This document shows, in pieces, positions 43,814 to 51,734 of a stretch of 64,000 bases of DNA; the first letter of the stretch is position 1, and each line of letters opens with the position of its first letter. Both the position numbers and the translations under genes were made by a program. Origin of the DNA: Parapedobacter soli. GTDB lineage: Bacteria > Bacteroidota > Bacteroidia > Sphingobacteriales > Sphingobacteriaceae. The DNA lies in assembly GCF_025460835.1 (NCBI RefSeq), contig NZ_JAMXAY010000005.1:62001-126000 (forward strand), read 5' to 3'. The notes under the pieces are model-generated. The model was not told where the DNA came from, ran no database searches, and saw only the letters and a program-made list of their open reading frames with translations.

Positions 43814-44350
43814 ATGACCGAAGACAACATTTCACCTACAAGAGGTACTGCTCAATTTAACGATTATCTTGTTAAGTACAAGGATCAAGCGAGGAAGGAA
43901 AAAGTAAATAATTTCTATCATGTTGATGTCGTCGCTGATGCCTATAATCAAGGGTTCAGTGACGGGGAACAGAAAGGTAGAAAAGAATTCATTGACGAAC
44001 TCGTGAAAAGTACGACCGAACGATTTACCCAACAGGCTAATCAGGTGTATATACTAACTAATGTTGCTGTATCTCATCTTCAAAAACATGGATACAAGGT
44101 CAATGCTTTTTTTATAAACATTGCTCATCTAAATCCTAAGGCACTCATTGCTGTTGATGGTGATTTGTTATTGGATGATGCATTTGTTGAGTTGTCTTAT
44201 TCAAAGCTGTTTGAGTTAAAAAAGATTTTCACCAAACTATTTGATTGCACTTTAGATATTGGGTTAATTTCGTACGATAACCTTGACAGGGATGCACTCA
44301 AAGAGGATCGGTTCGATTATTCTGAATTTATCGGTGCTATTAATGAGTAG
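43814..44350 (+). CDS. Unknown protein encoded upstream of a HEPN-like gene
   Basis: This 178-residue soluble protein has no signal peptide or membrane span. The N-terminal half is polar and helical (YNQGFSDGEQKGRKEFIDELVKSTTERF). The C-terminal half alternates strands and helices (VNAFFINIAHLNPKALIAVDGDLLLDDAFVELSYSKL, then TLDIGLISYDNLDRD) and ends KEDRFDYSEFI. I recognise no family. The strand-rich acidic C-terminal half could be a nucleotidyltransferase-like fold, but that is a guess based on its HEPN partner. It has its own promoter and overlaps the next gene by 8 bp, so the two are translated as a unit. Codon use is AT-richer than in the flanking core genes, suggesting transfer. Confidence 0.6.
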   Translation: MTEDNISPTRGTAQFNDYLVKYKDQARKEKVNNFYHVDVVADAYNQGFSDGEQKGRKEFIDELVKSTTERFTQQANQVYILTNVAVSHLQKHGYKVNAFFINIAHLNPKALIAVDGDLLLDDAFVELSYSKLFELKKIFTKLFDCTLDIGLISYDNLDRDALKEDRFDYSEFIGAINE

Positions 44351-44738
44351 GAAGCGAGAACATGGTGAAAGGAATTTCGAGCTTTCTGAACTTCTTCATG
44401 AGGGAAAGAAATATTACGACTGGGTGGTTACTACTTGTTTTTATGCTGCTATTCATTTTGTAGAAGACGTTTTATTACCATGTGAGATTAATGGTAGTAG
44501 CTGCAAGACAATCTCCGATGTCAAATCAGCGTACAAAATGCAAGGTCGACATTCTGCGAGGGAAAGACTTGTATGTGAAAAAATGGATTTGCAGACTGCA
44601 GTCAAATATAAGTGGCTTGATGATAAATCTAGGTATTCAAGATATACCACCTATAAGGTTACCCCAACTGAAGCCGATAAGGCCAGGGAATACACTAGAC
44701 AGATCCAAAACAGATGCTACGACGTAAACCAAACTTAA
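44343..44738 (+). CDS. HEPN-like small protein
   Basis: The 131-residue all-helical protein starts at the ATG at 44343, inside the end of the preceding gene (ATGAGTAG overlap). ELLHEGKKYYDWVVTTCFYAAIHFVEDVLLP, GRHSARERLV and KYKWLDDKSRYSRYTTYKV follow the pattern of HEPN proteins with a YDW...YAAxH helix, a H-x3-R element and a terminal SRxxRY element. The classical RNase motif R-x4-6-H is not seen, so nuclease activity cannot be assumed. Gene pairs of this type are often toxin-antitoxin or antiphage modules; the partner here is unknown. A terminator follows 26 bp downstream. Confidence 0.6.
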   Translation: MSRKREHGERNFELSELLHEGKKYYDWVVTTCFYAAIHFVEDVLLPCEINGSSCKTISDVKSAYKMQGRHSARERLVCEKMDLQTAVKYKWLDDKSRYSRYTTYKVTPTEADKAREYTRQIQNRCYDVNQT

Positions 44739-44760
44739 AATAAGTGGACGGAATTATTAT

Positions 44761-44970
44761 AAAACAAAACCCCATCAACCTAATGACGGGGTTTTGTTCG
44801 TTTTTAAGGATTTTGCGGTTCCACTATAAGTAATATTAAAATTCCAGTTATCCCAAGTCGGTAAACACCCGCTCAATTCGCCCCACAATTCGCTCCAACA
44901 GCACAAAACAAAATAGCAACCAACTGAAAAACAATTGATTGCTTTGTGAAGCAGTCGGGATGACAGGATT
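44761..44970 (+). mobile_element. Right-end remnant of an older, related integrative element
   Basis: This 210-bp stretch parallels the right end of the intact element (52334-52531). The order is a 31-bp identical block containing a terminator (44761-44791 versus 52334-52364), a worn arm site (44879-44898 versus 52440-52459, 15 of 20 bases equal), a shared CAACTGAAAA tract, and the 17-bp tRNA-end core (44954-44970 versus 52515-52531). The gap from arm site to core is 55 bases in both. It therefore marks the end of a second element, whose last genes would be the HEPN pair. Confidence 0.75.
44764..44805 (+). terminator. Rho-independent terminator after the HEPN-like gene
   Basis: ACAAAACCCC (44764-44773) pairs with GGGGTTTTGT (44788-44797), with TCA/TGA closing further inside, and TTTTT follows at 44801. 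The same hairpin, with a weaker downstream arm, recurs at 52337-52370 after the last gene of the intact element. Confidence 0.8.
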
Positions 44971-45029
44971 GGCTACGTCGCGCTATCCCCGCACTAAAGG
45001 CCGCAGCCATCCTTGAGGTGGGGAGGTCT

Positions 45030-45153
45030 CAACTAAAAAACGCCTGCTCTACGTGCCTGTGACTTTTACTGTTTTTCCACTCGCTCAAACGAGCTTGGCT
45101 CGCTTTAAAAACAGTAAAAGCCCTCCACCTACTTGCGGAGAGCTTTTTAGTTG
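45030..45153. repeat. Nested inverted repeat near the left attachment site
   Basis: The outer arms are CAACTAAAAA (45030-45039) and TTTTTAGTTG (45144-45153). The inner arms, perfect over 14 bp, are CTTTTACTGTTTTT (45063-45076) and AAAAACAGTAAAAG (45107-45120); between them CTCGCTCAAACGAG can fold again. The whole 124-bp unit is noncoding and ends exactly at the 13-bp core copy at 45154. It could be a structured RNA, a recombination substrate or a small non-autonomous insertion. Confidence 0.6.
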
Positions 45154-45166
45154 GTCGGGATGACAG
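45154..45166 (+). repeat. Third, partial copy of the tRNA-end core
   Basis: GTCGGGATGACAG repeats the first 13 bases of the attachment core exactly 200 bp to the right of the copy at 44954. A further TGAACC seven bases on also fits the tRNA T-arm. It may be the true left end of the intact element, leaving 44971-45153 as a separate insert. Confidence 0.6.
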
Positions 45167-45282
45167 TTCTTGAACCTTTTATTTTCATAGTCGCTAACAT
45201 TAACCTAAAATAGGCCAATACACCTTTTAAACGCATATTTTGTTAACACGTGTAAACCAATGTTAATAAAAACATCACATTT

Positions 45283-45304
45283 ACAGCCCCACAAATAGCC
45301 CCAC
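45283..45304 (+). repeat. Candidate integrase arm site, left
   Basis: A 22-bp sequence made of two AGCCCCAC words 12 bp apart. An identical 22-mer lies at 52438-52459 near the right end. Paired 8-bp words near both ends of a tyrosine-integrase element are what an N-terminal arm-binding domain would contact. The function is inferred. Confidence 0.6.
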
Positions 45305-45319
45305 AAAATTTATAATGTG

Positions 45320-45327
45320 TATATTTG
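45320..45327 (+). promoter_or_regulatory. Candidate -7 element of the integrase gene
   Basis: TATATTTG fits TAnnTTTG and ends 23 bases before the integrase ATG at 45351. It starts 15 bp after the arm site, so integrase bound at the arm could repress its own promoter. Confidence 0.5.
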
Positions 45328-45350
45328 CTATACGTTTTAAAATTCGACTT

Positions 45351-46712
45351 ATGGCATTGAAAACAACTTTCGAGTTGCGCCGGGATACGGCCAACAAAAA
45401 GGGAGAACACCCGGTTACCCTGATTGTATGGGTTGCAGGGAACCGCCGTAAGCTATCCACCGGGATTACTCTGCTGCCGGAGCAATGGGATAGCGAAAAC
45501 CAACAAGCCGTTTACATCAACCGCAAAGAGGCTAAAAGGCTATTGCCCAACATGAACCCGGACACATTGCCGTACAATGACGACATAAACCGCATCAATA
45601 AGGAATTGCGTTCAATTGCCGATGAAGTATCGGACATTGCCACGAAGTTTGAGATTGACCGTATCGCTTATACCGTTGAGGATGTTATCAGCGAATTTAA
45701 AACACGACGGAAACCCCAAGCCCAAAAGGTTGACCCTAAACACTACCTTGTCGACTTCATCGATCAATATGTTAATGACGTAAGAGCCACGCGCAACGAG
45801 GGTACGGTCAAAGTCTACATAACGACACGTAACCATATTGATGACTATGAAAAGCACAAGCGGCAAAGGATAACGATGGAAAGCGCGGGATACGGTTTTT
45901 TGCAGGCGTTCTACAATTATCTGATTGAGGAAAAAGGACAGATCAACGTTACCGCAGCAAAACAGATAACAACCGTCAAAACGTTTCTTTCCTTCGCCCG
46001 GAAACATGGCCACACGATAAACCAGACTTACCACGACTTCACCGTCAAGCGTGAAACGCTGGAAGTCATTGCACTGACCGAAAATGAGTTTCTGACACTG
46101 TACAATCTTGATTTAACCGGGGATGGTAAGGTATTGATACAGTCCGAACCGAAAGCCCTTTACATTTCACTAAACGCATTGGCTAAGGTTAGGGACGTGT
46201 TTTGTTTTTCATGCGTCACCGGGTTGCGGTATTCAGACCTTGCGCAATTGCGCCGTGAACACATCAAGAACGGCTACATACGGTTGACCGTCACTAAGAC
46301 CAAAGAACCCATTGAAATACCGTTGACGGCTTACGCAGCCGAAATACTGGCTAAGTACCCAAACCGGATAAAGATATTGCCTGTAATCAGTAGCCAAAAA
46401 TTCAATGCCTATCTGAAAGCCTTATGCAGGTATGCCGGGATAAATGAGGAAATTGAGATAGTACGCTACAAGGGTGCAAAACGCTATGCGGTAGTTTATC
46501 CCAAGTATGAATTGATAAGCGCCCACACCGGGCGCAAGACGTTCGCAACCCTATCACTCGAAAAGGGGTTGAACGCAGAGGAGGTAATGAGCATCACCGG
46601 GCATAAAAGCTATGCGAGCTTCAAAAGGTACGTGAAGGTCACACAAGAACGCAAAAAAGCGGTAATGGTTAAGGCGTGGGGTGCGCCGGAAACGATGAAA
46701 AAAGTAGACTAA
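45351..46712 (+). CDS. Tyrosine recombinase / integrase
   Basis: The protein is 453 residues from the ATG at 45351; an earlier in-frame start adds 12 unconserved residues and overlaps the promoter. The N-terminal arm-binding-like domain (about residues 1-90) contains FELRRDTANKKGEHPVTL and GNRRKLSTGITLLPEQWD. The core-binding SAM-like domain is at about 120-230. The catalytic domain (about 250-445) has the Arg in TGLRYSDL (about R293), a Lys in TKTKEPIEIPL, HTGRKTFATL (about H392 and R395), GHKSYASFKRY and the Tyr nucleophile (about Y427). All catalytic residues are present. It should carry out integration and excision at the tRNA-Pro core. Confidence 0.95.
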   Translation: MALKTTFELRRDTANKKGEHPVTLIVWVAGNRRKLSTGITLLPEQWDSENQQAVYINRKEAKRLLPNMNPDTLPYNDDINRINKELRSIADEVSDIATKFEIDRIAYTVEDVISEFKTRRKPQAQKVDPKHYLVDFIDQYVNDVRATRNEGTVKVYITTRNHIDDYEKHKRQRITMESAGYGFLQAFYNYLIEEKGQINVTAAKQITTVKTFLSFARKHGHTINQTYHDFTVKRETLEVIALTENEFLTLYNLDLTGDGKVLIQSEPKALYISLNALAKVRDVFCFSCVTGLRYSDLAQLRREHIKNGYIRLTVTKTKEPIEIPLTAYAAEILAKYPNRIKILPVISSQKFNAYLKALCRYAGINEEIEIVRYKGAKRYAVVYPKYELISAHTGRKTFATLSLEKGLNAEEVMSITGHKSYASFKRYVKVTQERKKAVMVKAWGAPETMKKVD

Positions 46713-46722
46713 AATAAACCTT

Positions 46723-46950
46723 ATGATGAAAGACAACAACGAACTGGACAGGTTAAAGAATGAACTATTTGCACGGCTGGAGGAACTCGATGACATGAAA
46801 ACAAGGTTGATTCAAAGGAATGATCAGCTTATCAATGCTAATAAAAAGATTGAGAATTTAAGAAAAGTGATAATGAACCTTACGGAGGGCAAACGAGGGT
46901 GTGTGGGTACTGACTTTCTAAACCTTAGAATGAAACATAATTTGAATTGA
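46723..46950 (+). CDS. Small coiled-coil protein of unknown function
   Basis: The 75-residue, highly charged protein contains a heptad-like helix (about residues 5-50, LDRLKNELFARLEELDDMKTR and INANKKIENLRKVI) and a short basic tail. I recognise no family. It lies 11 bp after the integrase gene and just before the next unknown gene, so it is probably co-transcribed with them. It could be a small partner or regulator of its neighbour. Confidence 0.55.
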   Translation: MMKDNNELDRLKNELFARLEELDDMKTRLIQRNDQLINANKKIENLRKVIMNLTEGKRGCVGTDFLNLRMKHNLN

Positions 46951-46955
46951 TTGAG

Positions 46956-47798
46956 ATGGGAAAGAAACTACTTACAGACGATTACAATGAGATTGTAAAG
47001 GGCGCGTTTAAGATTGATGAAAGCGATTTTCACAACTATTACCTGAATATCGTAAACGAGCATTACGAAAGCAATAACGATATTGCGGAAAAACTGATTG
47101 AATTTGTCGAAAAATGGGCAGACGGTTTTAGGGGTTACGTGATAGACCACGACAATGCGATTCTATCCTATGATAGGTTCAAAGCATGGAACGCGGGAGG
47201 TTTATTTTTTCCATTACCCAACAACCTAAGTCAACAACTGGGGATAATTCGACAGGTAAATAAACCATTCTTTGACGGTCAAATAGAGCAAATAGAGCGC
47301 ATAAAAACATTAATTGAGTTGAGGGAACTCCAAAAGAAACTTGAAAGCCTTGCACCTAAAATCGTTGTTAATGCGACAAACGAGTTATGTCCTTATAATG
47401 GGGAGCTTGACTTTGAAAAAATTAATGAGCGGAAACGGATACTGGATTTGGTGACAATGAAATTTGACGAAGGTAAACGAAAGCCTAAAAACAATGACAA
47501 AGTGCCAAACGGTGCGCAATGGGCGGTGATATTTCACTACGCACACAAAAGCGGCGGTTTGCCTGACGCTACCAATGATGACGATAGAATAAAAGCTTTC
47601 ATAGATGATCACGAAATCAGTCAAACGTTTAAGTATCTACGTAAGGAATACTACGATGCAAAGAAAAAAATTGATGACGATTGCAGTTTTTCAATAGCGA
47701 AATTGGAAGCCGTCATTCATTACTTGAAAAGCATGTATCCAAACGGCGCAACGCTTGCGGAAAATGATATGGCCCACATAAAAAGTATGCAAGAATAG
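46956..47798 (+). CDS. Unknown element-borne protein, mostly helical
   Basis: From the ATG at 46956 this is 280 residues with no membrane span; a TTG three codons earlier is possible. The N-terminal two thirds are helical and charged. The C-terminal part (about residues 185-275: PNGAQWAVIFHYAHKSGGLPDATNDDDRIKAFID..., FKYLRKEYYDAKKK) resembles a domain often seen in proteins next to Bacteroidota integrases, recalled from memory. Its position between integrase and excisionase suggests either element regulation or cargo such as a defence protein. No catalytic motif is evident. Confidence 0.55.
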   Translation: MGKKLLTDDYNEIVKGAFKIDESDFHNYYLNIVNEHYESNNDIAEKLIEFVEKWADGFRGYVIDHDNAILSYDRFKAWNAGGLFFPLPNNLSQQLGIIRQVNKPFFDGQIEQIERIKTLIELRELQKKLESLAPKIVVNATNELCPYNGELDFEKINERKRILDLVTMKFDEGKRKPKNNDKVPNGAQWAVIFHYAHKSGGLPDATNDDDRIKAFIDDHEISQTFKYLRKEYYDAKKKIDDDCSFSIAKLEAVIHYLKSMYPNGATLAENDMAHIKSMQE

Positions 47799-47876
47799 TC
47801 GCCCTTTACCGAAGCCGAGAAAAAAAATAAAATTTTTCTTTCTGATATTCAATCATTTGAAACTATTTTCTTGCCA

Positions 47877-47900
47877 GTAACCCGTTAGTTACCGGGTTAC
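47877..47900. promoter_or_regulatory. Inverted repeat upstream of the excisionase-primase operon
   Basis: GTAACCCG (47877-47884) and CGGGTTAC (47893-47900) form perfect 8-bp arms around TTAGTTAC, which itself repeats part of the arm. It lies 45 bp before the ATG of the excisionase-like gene in a 146-bp gap that is otherwise A+T-rich. It could be an operator or a binding site for replication or excision proteins. Confidence 0.55.
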
Positions 47901-47944
47901 CCTTTACTTGTTTTGACCCATTGTTAATTCAAAATGTAAAAACA

Positions 47945-48223
47945 ATGGAACAAGTATTTTTTAATGTACCCTTAAGCAAACTGGAACCCGTGTTTAAGGG
48001 ATGGGTGCGTGATTGCCTAAATGAACGTACCGTGGAGGAACAAACCACACCAGAAATAATAGACGGTGACGAACTAATCAAGAAACTTGGGATTACCCGG
48101 CAAACATTGTTACGTTGGCGAAAGCAAAACCGCATCCCTTACGTACAGGCCGGGAGCGTCATCCGCTATGATTTAAACAAGGTTATTAAAGCCTTAGAAA
48201 ACAAGAAAGGGGGTGCCAGATGA
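47945..48223 (+). CDS. Excisionase-like helix-turn-helix protein
   Basis: The 92-residue protein carries a MerR/excisionase-type helix-turn-helix (HTH_17 style) at about residues 40-90: IIDGDELIKKLGITRQTLLRWRKQNRIPYVQAGSVIRYDLNKVI. In related elements such proteins act as excisionase or transcriptional activator. The start at 47945 is preferred over an in-frame codon 24 bases earlier. It overlaps the next gene by 4 bp (ATGA), the first of a chain of overlapping genes leading to the primase. Confidence 0.8.
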   Translation: MEQVFFNVPLSKLEPVFKGWVRDCLNERTVEEQTTPEIIDGDELIKKLGITRQTLLRWRKQNRIPYVQAGSVIRYDLNKVIKALENKKGGAR

Positions 48224-48507
48224 CAACCCCTAACAATAACTTTCAAGGACAGGGCAAAGATAGCAATCACAGCGTGCAAAAGCGAATTTTCGCAGCCTAT
48301 TTGCGCCGGAAAACAGCCACCTGCACAATGGTTGCAGAGGATACCGGGATACGGCAGAAATGCCTGACCAGATACAAACGCGAGATGCAGCGCATGGGCT
48401 TGCTGGAAGTGGTTTTCACAGCTCCATGTAAGTATACCGGGCGCGTAGCTCAATACCTCACCACCAATCCGGCACTTATCCAGTCACTGAAAGGAGGTAA
48501 GCGATGA
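48220..48507 (+). CDS. Small winged-helix-like protein
   Basis: The 95-residue basic protein contains SVQKRIFAAYLRRKTATCTMVAEDTGIRQKCLTRYKREMQRMGLLEVV (about residues 18-64), which has the spacing of a winged helix-turn-helix with a following wing. Proteins like it commonly sit between excisionase and primase genes in Bacteroidota elements. It overlaps its neighbours on both sides by 4 bp. Control of replication or copy state is a reasonable guess. Confidence 0.65.
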   Translation: MTTPNNNFQGQGKDSNHSVQKRIFAAYLRRKTATCTMVAEDTGIRQKCLTRYKREMQRMGLLEVVFTAPCKYTGRVAQYLTTNPALIQSLKGGKR

Positions 48508-48695
48508 GGTCACATAAAAAATGGGCGCACCGACATACGGGCGACATGACCCAGCTTATGCGCTACCTGAAAAGGCTCCCTATGTTACCCAACATCGGCG
48601 AGCCGGGTATCAACCGCCTTGCCAAACAATGGGACACCGCACGGGATAAGGTTTATGGTTTAATCACAAAAGTTTTGAGCGATGGAAGCTATTAA
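48504..48695 (+). CDS. Very small basic protein
   Basis: This 63-residue protein is rich in Arg, Lys and His (KKWAHRHTGDMTQLMRYLKRL). The second half (GINRLAKQWDTARDKVYGLI) could form a helix-turn-helix. It overlaps the preceding gene by 4 bp and the primase gene by 14 bp, so its expression is tied to the replication operon. No family is recognised. Confidence 0.55.
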   Translation: MRSHKKWAHRHTGDMTQLMRYLKRLPMLPNIGEPGINRLAKQWDTARDKVYGLITKVLSDGSY

Positions 48696-50238
48696 GATAA
48701 ACCCGGCATTTGATGACCTTATCAACCCGGAAACAATCATCAACCACATGGAGCAACTTAAAAGCATTAGCCCATCAATGCCCCATGCTGAAATATTGCA
48801 TCAACTGATAGAACAGATTGAACCGCTGGATTTTGAAGTATTGGCGTTTCCACAGGCCAAACAATTAAGGGAACAGCTGGAAAGGGCAACGCACGGAAGC
48901 GATGAAGCGAAGGACATTCAAAAGCAACTGGACGGCCTGAAACTGAACCTTAAACATTATTTGGTTTTGTCCGTTGAAAACGCGCTAATGTTAGCCGAAA
49001 AAAACCGTTGGGGCTTGTGCAAAAACCACGATTTTATTTACCTCTACAATGGAACCTATTGGGCCGACATTGACAAAGAGACATTCCAGAAGTTTTTGGG
49101 TGAAGCAGCCGAAAAAATGGGCGTAACCAAGTTTTCAGCAAGGTTTTACCAATTTCGGGAACAGCTTTTCAAACAATTCCTTGCAACCGCTTATTTGCCC
49201 ACACCGGAAGGCAACAAGGATAAGGTACTGATTAACCTACTCAACGGAACATTTGAAATAAGCCCGCAGGGAACGAAGCTAAGGCCGTTCGACCGCAACG
49301 ACTTCATTACATACCAATTACCTTTTGAATACGACCCGACAGCCAAAGCGCCTTTGTTTGAAGCATACCTAAACCGGGTATTGCCTGACAAAGAACGTCA
49401 ACGGGTATTGGCCGAGTACTTAGGTTTTGTTTTCATCAAGCACGGCAGTAACGCATTAAAAGAGGAAAAAGCCCTTATCCTGTACGGTACGGGCGCAAAC
49501 GGTAAAAGCGTATTCTTTGAAGTTGTCAACGCCTTGTTGGGTACGGATAACATTAGCAGCTATTCATTACAGAGCCTGACCAATGATAACGGGTATTTCC
49601 GGGCAAAGCTGGCTAACAAGTTGGTCAATTACGCAAGTGAGATTAACGGCAATTTGGAAGCGTCCATTTTCAAACAATTGGTATCTGGTGAACCCGTTGA
49701 AGCCCGCTTACCTTATGGCCAGCCTTTCATCTTGAAGCAGTACGCCAAACTGATTTTCAATTGTAATGAATTGCCCAAAGACGTTGAACATACAAACGCC
49801 TATTTCAGGAGGTTTTTAATCATCCCGTTTGATGTTACTATTCCCGAACACGAACAGGATAAAAGCCTACATACAAAGATCATTGAAAACGAGCTATCAG
49901 GCGTATTCAATTGGGTATTGCAAGGACTTAACAGGTTGCTGGAGCAAAAGAAGTTTTCAGATTGTGAAGCAGCCCAACAAGCCGTTGAACAATACAAAAT
50001 TGAAAGTAACAGCGTACAGATGTTTTTGAATGAAAACGAATACAAAGGCAGTTTAACCAATTACAAGTTAATAAAAGACCTGTACCCGGAATATAGAGCC
50101 TTTTGTATTGATGACGGAATGACACCTTTCAAAAAGACCAATTTCATAAAACAGTTACGGGCTTTGAGTTTGGTTGTAGATAGGGTTTCACAAAACCAAT
50201 TGGCGGTTTTTATTGAAGCACCGGGACTAAGTTTTTAA
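48682..50238 (+). CDS. P4-type DNA primase-helicase (D5/SF3 helicase)
   Basis: The 518-residue protein has a D5-type N-terminal region (about residues 90-250: LINLLNGTFEI, DFITYQLPFEYDP, YLGFVFIKHGSN). The superfamily 3 helicase domain follows (about 255-420). Walker A is GTGANGKS (about 269-276); further motifs include LANKLVNYASEING, KQLVSGEPVEARLPYG and LIFNCNELPKDVEHTNAYFRRFLIIPFD. The C-terminal region (about 440-510) resembles the D5 DNA-binding winged helix. It would unwind and start replication at the element's origin after excision, as the alpha protein does for satellite phage P4. It lacks an obvious toprim domain, which may be supplied by the next gene. Confidence 0.9.
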   Translation: MEAIKINPAFDDLINPETIINHMEQLKSISPSMPHAEILHQLIEQIEPLDFEVLAFPQAKQLREQLERATHGSDEAKDIQKQLDGLKLNLKHYLVLSVENALMLAEKNRWGLCKNHDFIYLYNGTYWADIDKETFQKFLGEAAEKMGVTKFSARFYQFREQLFKQFLATAYLPTPEGNKDKVLINLLNGTFEISPQGTKLRPFDRNDFITYQLPFEYDPTAKAPLFEAYLNRVLPDKERQRVLAEYLGFVFIKHGSNALKEEKALILYGTGANGKSVFFEVVNALLGTDNISSYSLQSLTNDNGYFRAKLANKLVNYASEINGNLEASIFKQLVSGEPVEARLPYGQPFILKQYAKLIFNCNELPKDVEHTNAYFRRFLIIPFDVTIPEHEQDKSLHTKIIENELSGVFNWVLQGLNRLLEQKKFSDCEAAQQAVEQYKIESNSVQMFLNENEYKGSLTNYKLIKDLYPEYRAFCIDDGMTPFKKTNFIKQLRALSLVVDRVSQNQLAVFIEAPGLSF

Positions 50239-50261
50239 CGCAAATAAAAAAGGTTTTTTCA

Positions 50262-51707
50262 ATGAGTAACTTTAATAACTTTAGTAACCAACCCCACCGA
50301 TACAGTTTAGAAAAAGGCAGTAAAAAGCACCATTGCCCCGACTGTAACAAAAAGACGTTTGTACTGTATATTGATACAGAAACAGGCGACCACTTACCCG
50401 AACAGTACGGACGTTGCGACCGTGAAAGTAAATGTTCATACCACCTCAACCCTTATTCAGACGGTTACGCAAAAGCAATTTGGGAACAGGAACAGGGCAA
50501 CCGTTCGGAATTACCGAACAAATGGAAACCCCAACAAAAAAAGAAAGCACCACGGCCCGAACCTCAACCCGTTTACTTTGACTTTGATACATTCAAACAG
50601 ACATTGCAGCCCGAGCGCTATGTAATTAATACGTTCATCCAAAACCTGCTAAGCCGGGTACAATTTCCCTTTGGAGTTGATGAGGTCACAAAGGTTATCG
50701 AGCTGTACAGACTTGGTACGGTGGCCAATGGCTACAGAGCCGGAGCCGTCACCTTTCCGTTTATTGACGTTGGGGGTAACGTTAGGGCCATACAAGTAAA
50801 ACAATTTGACGAACACAACCACACCACAGGTACGGACTTTTTACACTCCATCATCGAGAAACATCACACCCGTAACAACAAGCCGTTGCCCGATTGGCTG
50901 GAAGCATACACAAGGCAGGATAAACGAATTTCCTGTTTATTTGGCGAACACCTTTTAAGCAAGTACCACAGCAACCCCGTTGCATTAGTTGAAGCCCCAA
51001 AAACAGCCGTTTACGGTACATTGTATTTTGGTTTGCCTGAAACACCTGAAAGCCTTATTTGGTTGGCAGTTTACAACAAAAGCAGTTTTTCATTTGACAA
51101 GCTGAAAGTATTACAAGGGCGTTTTGTTTATGTATTTCCCGACCTTTCAAAAGACGGTAACACCTTCAAAGAATGGGAAACCAAAGCCAAAGAATATGAA
51201 AGCCGTTTACCCGGTACACGCTTTATATTTTCGGACTTACTGGAGCAGTTAGCACCTGAACGGGACAAAAGCGAAGGCAACGACCTTGCAGACTATTTAA
51301 TAAAACAGGATTGGCGACTATTCAGGAAACGGAATATTCAGGAACAACCACCACAGCCCGAACCTGAAAAAGTTACTAAAGTTACTAAAGTTACCCCCCA
51401 ACAAAACATTATTTTTTCACACGTTGAACCATTGCCAAAAGTTGAGGTATTCAAAACTGAACGAATTGAACAGCCCCAAAACTGGAGCAATGATATTGCA
51501 GAATTTGAAAACTACTTTGCAAGTATTGAACTACCAACCCAACCCATAAAGCTGAACAGGTGCAGCACAATAACGGATTGTTCCCTATTCATTGAAAGCC
51601 ACTTTGCCACCTTGAAAGCGAACAACAGTAAACGGACATTCTTACCCTACCTCAACCGCCTGCAGGAGCTGAAACGCATTTTAATTTCATCCCCTGTATC
51701 ACGTTAA
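50262..51707 (+). CDS. Zinc-finger/toprim-like replication protein (DUF6371-like)
   Basis: The 481-residue protein has an N-terminal zinc-finger-like region with CPDCNKKTF and CDRESKCSYH (about residues 26-66). A long middle domain (about 95-350) includes VTFPFIDVGGNVRAIQVKQFDE, a VALVEAPKTAVYG strand (toprim-like Glu) and FVYVFPDLSKDGNTFKEWE (Asp-rich strand). I read it as the primase half of the system and as similar to DUF6371 proteins. The C-terminal 130 residues are Pro/Glu/Thr/Val-rich (KVTKVTKVTP repeat) and look disordered. It follows the primase-helicase by 23 bp. Confidence 0.72.
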   Translation: MSNFNNFSNQPHRYSLEKGSKKHHCPDCNKKTFVLYIDTETGDHLPEQYGRCDRESKCSYHLNPYSDGYAKAIWEQEQGNRSELPNKWKPQQKKKAPRPEPQPVYFDFDTFKQTLQPERYVINTFIQNLLSRVQFPFGVDEVTKVIELYRLGTVANGYRAGAVTFPFIDVGGNVRAIQVKQFDEHNHTTGTDFLHSIIEKHHTRNNKPLPDWLEAYTRQDKRISCLFGEHLLSKYHSNPVALVEAPKTAVYGTLYFGLPETPESLIWLAVYNKSSFSFDKLKVLQGRFVYVFPDLSKDGNTFKEWETKAKEYESRLPGTRFIFSDLLEQLAPERDKSEGNDLADYLIKQDWRLFRKRNIQEQPPQPEPEKVTKVTKVTPQQNIIFSHVEPLPKVEVFKTERIEQPQNWSNDIAEFENYFASIELPTQPIKLNRCSTITDCSLFIESHFATLKANNSKRTFLPYLNRLQELKRILISSPVSR

Positions 51708-51734
51708 AACTTCTTAATTATTTAGGTTTGCATT

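Noticed and set aside
44971-44990. Decayed tRNA-Pro 5' half next to the left core (GGCTACGTCGCGCTATCCC)
   Set aside because: It loosely resembles the tRNA acceptor and D-arm region but needs gaps and does not fold; too weak to call a tRNA remnant.
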